This document shows positions 4,793 to 6,792 of a stretch of 6,792 nucleotides of DNA, in pieces. The translations under genes and the position numbers were made by a program. Origin of the DNA: Verrucomicrobiota bacterium (GTDB taxonomy: Bacteria > Verrucomicrobiota > Verrucomicrobiia > Opitutales > UBA2995); assembly GCA_027297085.1 (NCBI GenBank), contig JAPUIL010000717.1, positions 1 through 6,792 on the forward strand, written 5' to 3'. Under the pieces are notes generated by a model. It had not been told where the DNA came from, searched no databases, and saw nothing but the letters and a program-made list of their open reading frames with translations. Each line of letters opens with the position of its first letter. The stretch's first letter is position 1.

Positions 4793-6259
4793 CTACTCGC
4801 CACTTTCTCCAATAAGCTTCTCAAAATCACCAAGGAAGGGATCCTGTGTTTGTTTGAGCTTATTCAGCATCTTTGCCCGCATGGCCGGTAGTTGAGAATG
4901 TTGTCCGTCCTGGTCCAACAAATTGTTCAACGCGTCGGGATCCTCCCGATAATGATACAGCTCTTCCGGGGTCCTGCTGTAAAAGAACTTAAGGCGTTGA
5001 CGGACTTCGTCGTTGTTCTTGGCTGCCGCTTCGAACCCCTTTAAGGCTAGCCCTCCCGAATATTTCCCATCGTAAAACAGGTTGTTCCCATCCACCCATT
5101 TATTGTATATGTAGATATACTCCCTCCCAATTACCGACCTCATTTCAATTCCCATGCTTCCTTTACTGTTCAGGGTGGTAAAAATATTCCGGTGATGCTC
5201 TTTCATGGGATTGCTCAACAAGGGAATGAGCGATTTACCCGGTAACGAGTAGGGAGGCGTGATCGAAGTGGCTTCCAAAATTGTAGGCAGAATATCAATC
5301 GTTGAGACCAGACGGTCCGAAGAAGTGTCTGCGACCGAATGGCCTTTCCAATAGACGATCAACGGGGTTTTCACGCTGGCAACATAGGCATTAGATTTCG
5401 CAAACGGCCAGTGAATGCCATTGTCCGATAGAAATATTACGAGTGTATTATTCAAAACCTTGTTTCGTTCCAAAGTCTTGATGATCTTTCCAACAAACTG
5501 GTCGGCCCGGTGGGAGGAGTTGAGATAATAACCGAATTCTTCCCGCACCCATTTATGGTCCGGTACAAACCGCGGTGCCATCACATCGTTGCCACTATAC
5601 TTATTCACCTTCGGCGGAAGAATGAAGGCAGGTTTTTGGGCGAGCTTTTTAATTTCAGACTTAAATCTGTTCTCCAAGGACTTCCTTTCTCCAGGCGCCC
5701 CAGCAAAGGGGCGGTGAGGGTCGTGGGTATTAACGGAAATGAAAAAAGGCCGCTTCTGCTTCAATGCCTGTCCAATAAACGCATCCACATTCTCAGCATA
5801 GAGCGAAGGGCTTCTACCGACTGCCATCGCAGCCATGGGAGAAATGTGATCGAAATTGTATTTCTCAATCGGTTTGTAGTGAGTGTCCTTCCCGAACAAT
5901 CCGGTCAGGTACCCCTTTTGTTTCAGGAGTTCCGGAATGGTAAGAATCGAACTTTTTACGGTGGTATCGCCACTGCCGGGCGTTTCGTTGTAACTATCCT
6001 GATAATGCCCCGTCATCATTGATCCTCGAGAAGGTGCGCACCGCGAACTGGTGTTGTAAGCCTGCGTAAACCTCATTCCCTTCCCGGCAAGACGGTCGAT
6101 ATTCGGTGTTAGACCGTCAATCTCACCCCCAAAGCTGGATGGTGTGTTATAAAGCATATCATCCACCGCCAATAACAGTATGTTTGGCAATAGCTCTGTT
6201 CGGGCAGTCGTACGAAAAGCAACCAGGAAAACGAAGGCGATTATAATAGGGATCTTCAT
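4793..6259 (-). CDS. Secreted formylglycine sulfatase (S1 family, SGSH-like)
   Basis: A 488-residue S1 sulfatase that hydrolyses sulfate esters, or possibly N-sulfate, on glycans outside the cytoplasm. A signal peptide covers about 1-20. The signature CAPSRGSMMTG starts at Cys74, the Cys converted to formylglycine by a maturase (none is in the window), with Arg78 beside it. Other active-site residues are in order: Asp33-Asp34 (metal), Lys124 and His127, HDPHRPF (His179, His182), Asp279-Asn280 in LSDNG (metal), and Lys288. Nothing catalytic is missing and the length is normal. The HDPHR motif and the FGKDTH region recall human N-sulfoglucosamine sulfohydrolase and its bacterial relatives (subfamily S1_8); that placement is from memory. 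The start is one base after the hydrolase stop (TAG-A-ATG), so the two form an operon with the hydrolase first. Only a weak AGGG lies upstream of the ATG. Confidence 0.93.
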   Translation of the reverse strand: MKIPIIIAFVFLVAFRTTARTELLPNILLLAVDDMLYNTPSSFGGEIDGLTPNIDRLAGKGMRFTQAYNTSSRCAPSRGSMMTGHYQDSYNETPGSGDTTVKSSILTIPELLKQKGYLTGLFGKDTHYKPIEKYNFDHISPMAAMAVGRSPSLYAENVDAFIGQALKQKRPFFISVNTHDPHRPFAGAPGERKSLENRFKSEIKKLAQKPAFILPPKVNKYSGNDVMAPRFVPDHKWVREEFGYYLNSSHRADQFVGKIIKTLERNKVLNNTLVIFLSDNGIHWPFAKSNAYVASVKTPLIVYWKGHSVADTSSDRLVSTIDILPTILEATSITPPYSLPGKSLIPLLSNPMKEHHRNIFTTLNSKGSMGIEMRSVIGREYIYIYNKWVDGNNLFYDGKYSGGLALKGFEAAAKNNDEVRQRLKFFYSRTPEELYHYREDPDALNNLLDQDGQHSQLPAMRAKMLNKLKQTQDPFLGDFEKLIGESGE

Positions 6260-6260
6260 T

Positions 6261-6791
6261 CTAAAGGGTTTCCCTAAGCCATAGCAGCGTGGCGGCGATC
6301 ACCCGCTCGTCATACTCGCTTTCCGGATTGTAGGTGTGAAACACATGGTCGGCGCCGCTGAGAATTAAGAATTCCTCCCGCCATCCGGAAGCTGCCTCGA
6401 CAAACTGATCTTCATAGCGATTTAGGAAATCATCGGTACCTCGGATCGAAAACAACGCTCCCTCGTAGGCCTTCAAAGGGCCCAAAAGGTCGTAGCCGAT
6501 AAAACCCATAAGGTGTTCACGTGTAAGGGTCATTTCAGCCCAATCCTGAATCTTCGATTCACCCTTTTCGATAGCTTCTCGTTGCCCCGCGATCCGTTCC
6601 TGATCTCCAAAAAAGTCGACCGGCAGATTACCTGAACTAGACCAAAGAACAAGACTGGTAACCTCATCGGGATGTCTTCCCGTAAGGGCCAACGCCGTTG
6701 CTCCACCGAGGCTGAAACCGACCACACCAATTTTCGTTTTGGGAAACTTCTCCTGGACCATGGCCAACGCGGCTTCCGCATCTGCGATACG
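6261..6791 (-). CDS. Alpha/beta hydrolase, N-terminus outside window
   Basis: The C-terminal part of a serine alpha/beta-fold hydrolase; 176 residues are visible and the frame is still open at the right edge. The TTG at 6767 could pass for a start but would remove the start of the fold, so the true start lies beyond the window. Counting from 6791, the nucleophile elbow GFSLGG carries Ser27 (G-x-S-x-G). The acid is probably Asp120 or Asp121 in SIRGTDDFL, and the catalytic His is His149 in SGADHVFH. This Ser-Asp-His order and spacing fits dienelactone-hydrolase-like, acyl-esterase or BAAT/S33-type members. No signal peptide can be judged. Its stop is one base before the sulfatase ATG, so the two are co-transcribed. 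It may remove acyl or ester groups from the same glycan, but the exact substrate is unknown. Confidence 0.88.
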   Translation of the reverse strand, partial: RIADAEAALAMVQEKFPKTKIGVVGFSLGGATALALTGRHPDEVTSLVLWSSSGNLPVDFFGDQERIAGQREAIEKGESKIQDWAEMTLTREHLMGFIGYDLLGPLKAYEGALFSIRGTDDFLNRYEDQFVEAASGWREEFLILSGADHVFHTYNPESEYDERVIAATLLWLRETL

Positions 6792-6792
6792 G

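Noticed and set aside
5510..6022. 170-codon plus-strand frame inside the sulfatase gene
   Set aside because: It is antisense to the conserved active-site coding region and its product has no recognisable features; a shadow frame.
6765..6767. TTG as the start of the alpha/beta hydrolase
   Set aside because: The frame stays open to the window edge and starting here would delete the N-terminal strands needed before the nucleophile elbow.

Overview
The window carries five large or medium genes plus one small gene, and looks like a polysaccharide-degradation neighbourhood from a chemoheterotrophic bacterium of the PVC superphylum. My best guess is an aquatic Verrucomicrobiota (Opitutales-like) genome. 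That is an inference from three things: a sodium:solute symporter, a PL6 polysaccharide lyase and a formylglycine sulfatase lie together; Shine-Dalgarno sequences are weak or absent before most starts; and the gaps are full of short hairpin repeats. No rRNA, tRNA, CRISPR array, transposase or integrase was seen.

Layout. Bases 3-1127 (+) are the C-terminal two thirds of an SSS-family sodium:solute symporter whose start lies outside the window. It overlaps by 4 bp a 78-residue two-helix membrane protein (1124-1360, +). A 220-bp gap between convergent genes holds a 77-bp imperfect inverted repeat (1433-1509) with a widely distributed CCCTGAGCTTGTCGAAGGG core. An 11-helix Nramp/LeuT-fold transporter follows on the minus strand (1581-2912, or 2948 with an upstream ATG). 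It has lost both classical Nramp metal-binding motifs. The divergent gap 2949-3108 holds a pyrimidine-rich CCTCCT tandem repeat and a likely promoter that would give a leaderless mRNA for the next gene, a secreted PL6 lyase (3109-4275, +).

The 517-bp gap 4276-4792 has no convincing intact gene but is strikingly structured. A 26-bp direct repeat pair brackets two inverted copies of a double-hairpin element, and two opposed REP-like hairpins follow. The minus strand then carries a secreted Cys-type S1 sulfatase (4793-6259), one base downstream of an alpha/beta hydrolase gene (6261-6791) that runs off the right edge.

How the parts may work together (inference): the PL6 lyase cuts an acidic uronate-containing glycan outside the cytoplasm, the SGSH-like sulfatase removes sulfate, the serine hydrolase may remove ester groups, and the SSS symporter could import a product. 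The genes sit in four separate transcription units, so this is a cluster and not one operon. The Nramp-like transporter may be unrelated to it. The least explained material is the nested repeat structure at 4335-4778 and the altered substrate site of the Nramp-like protein.
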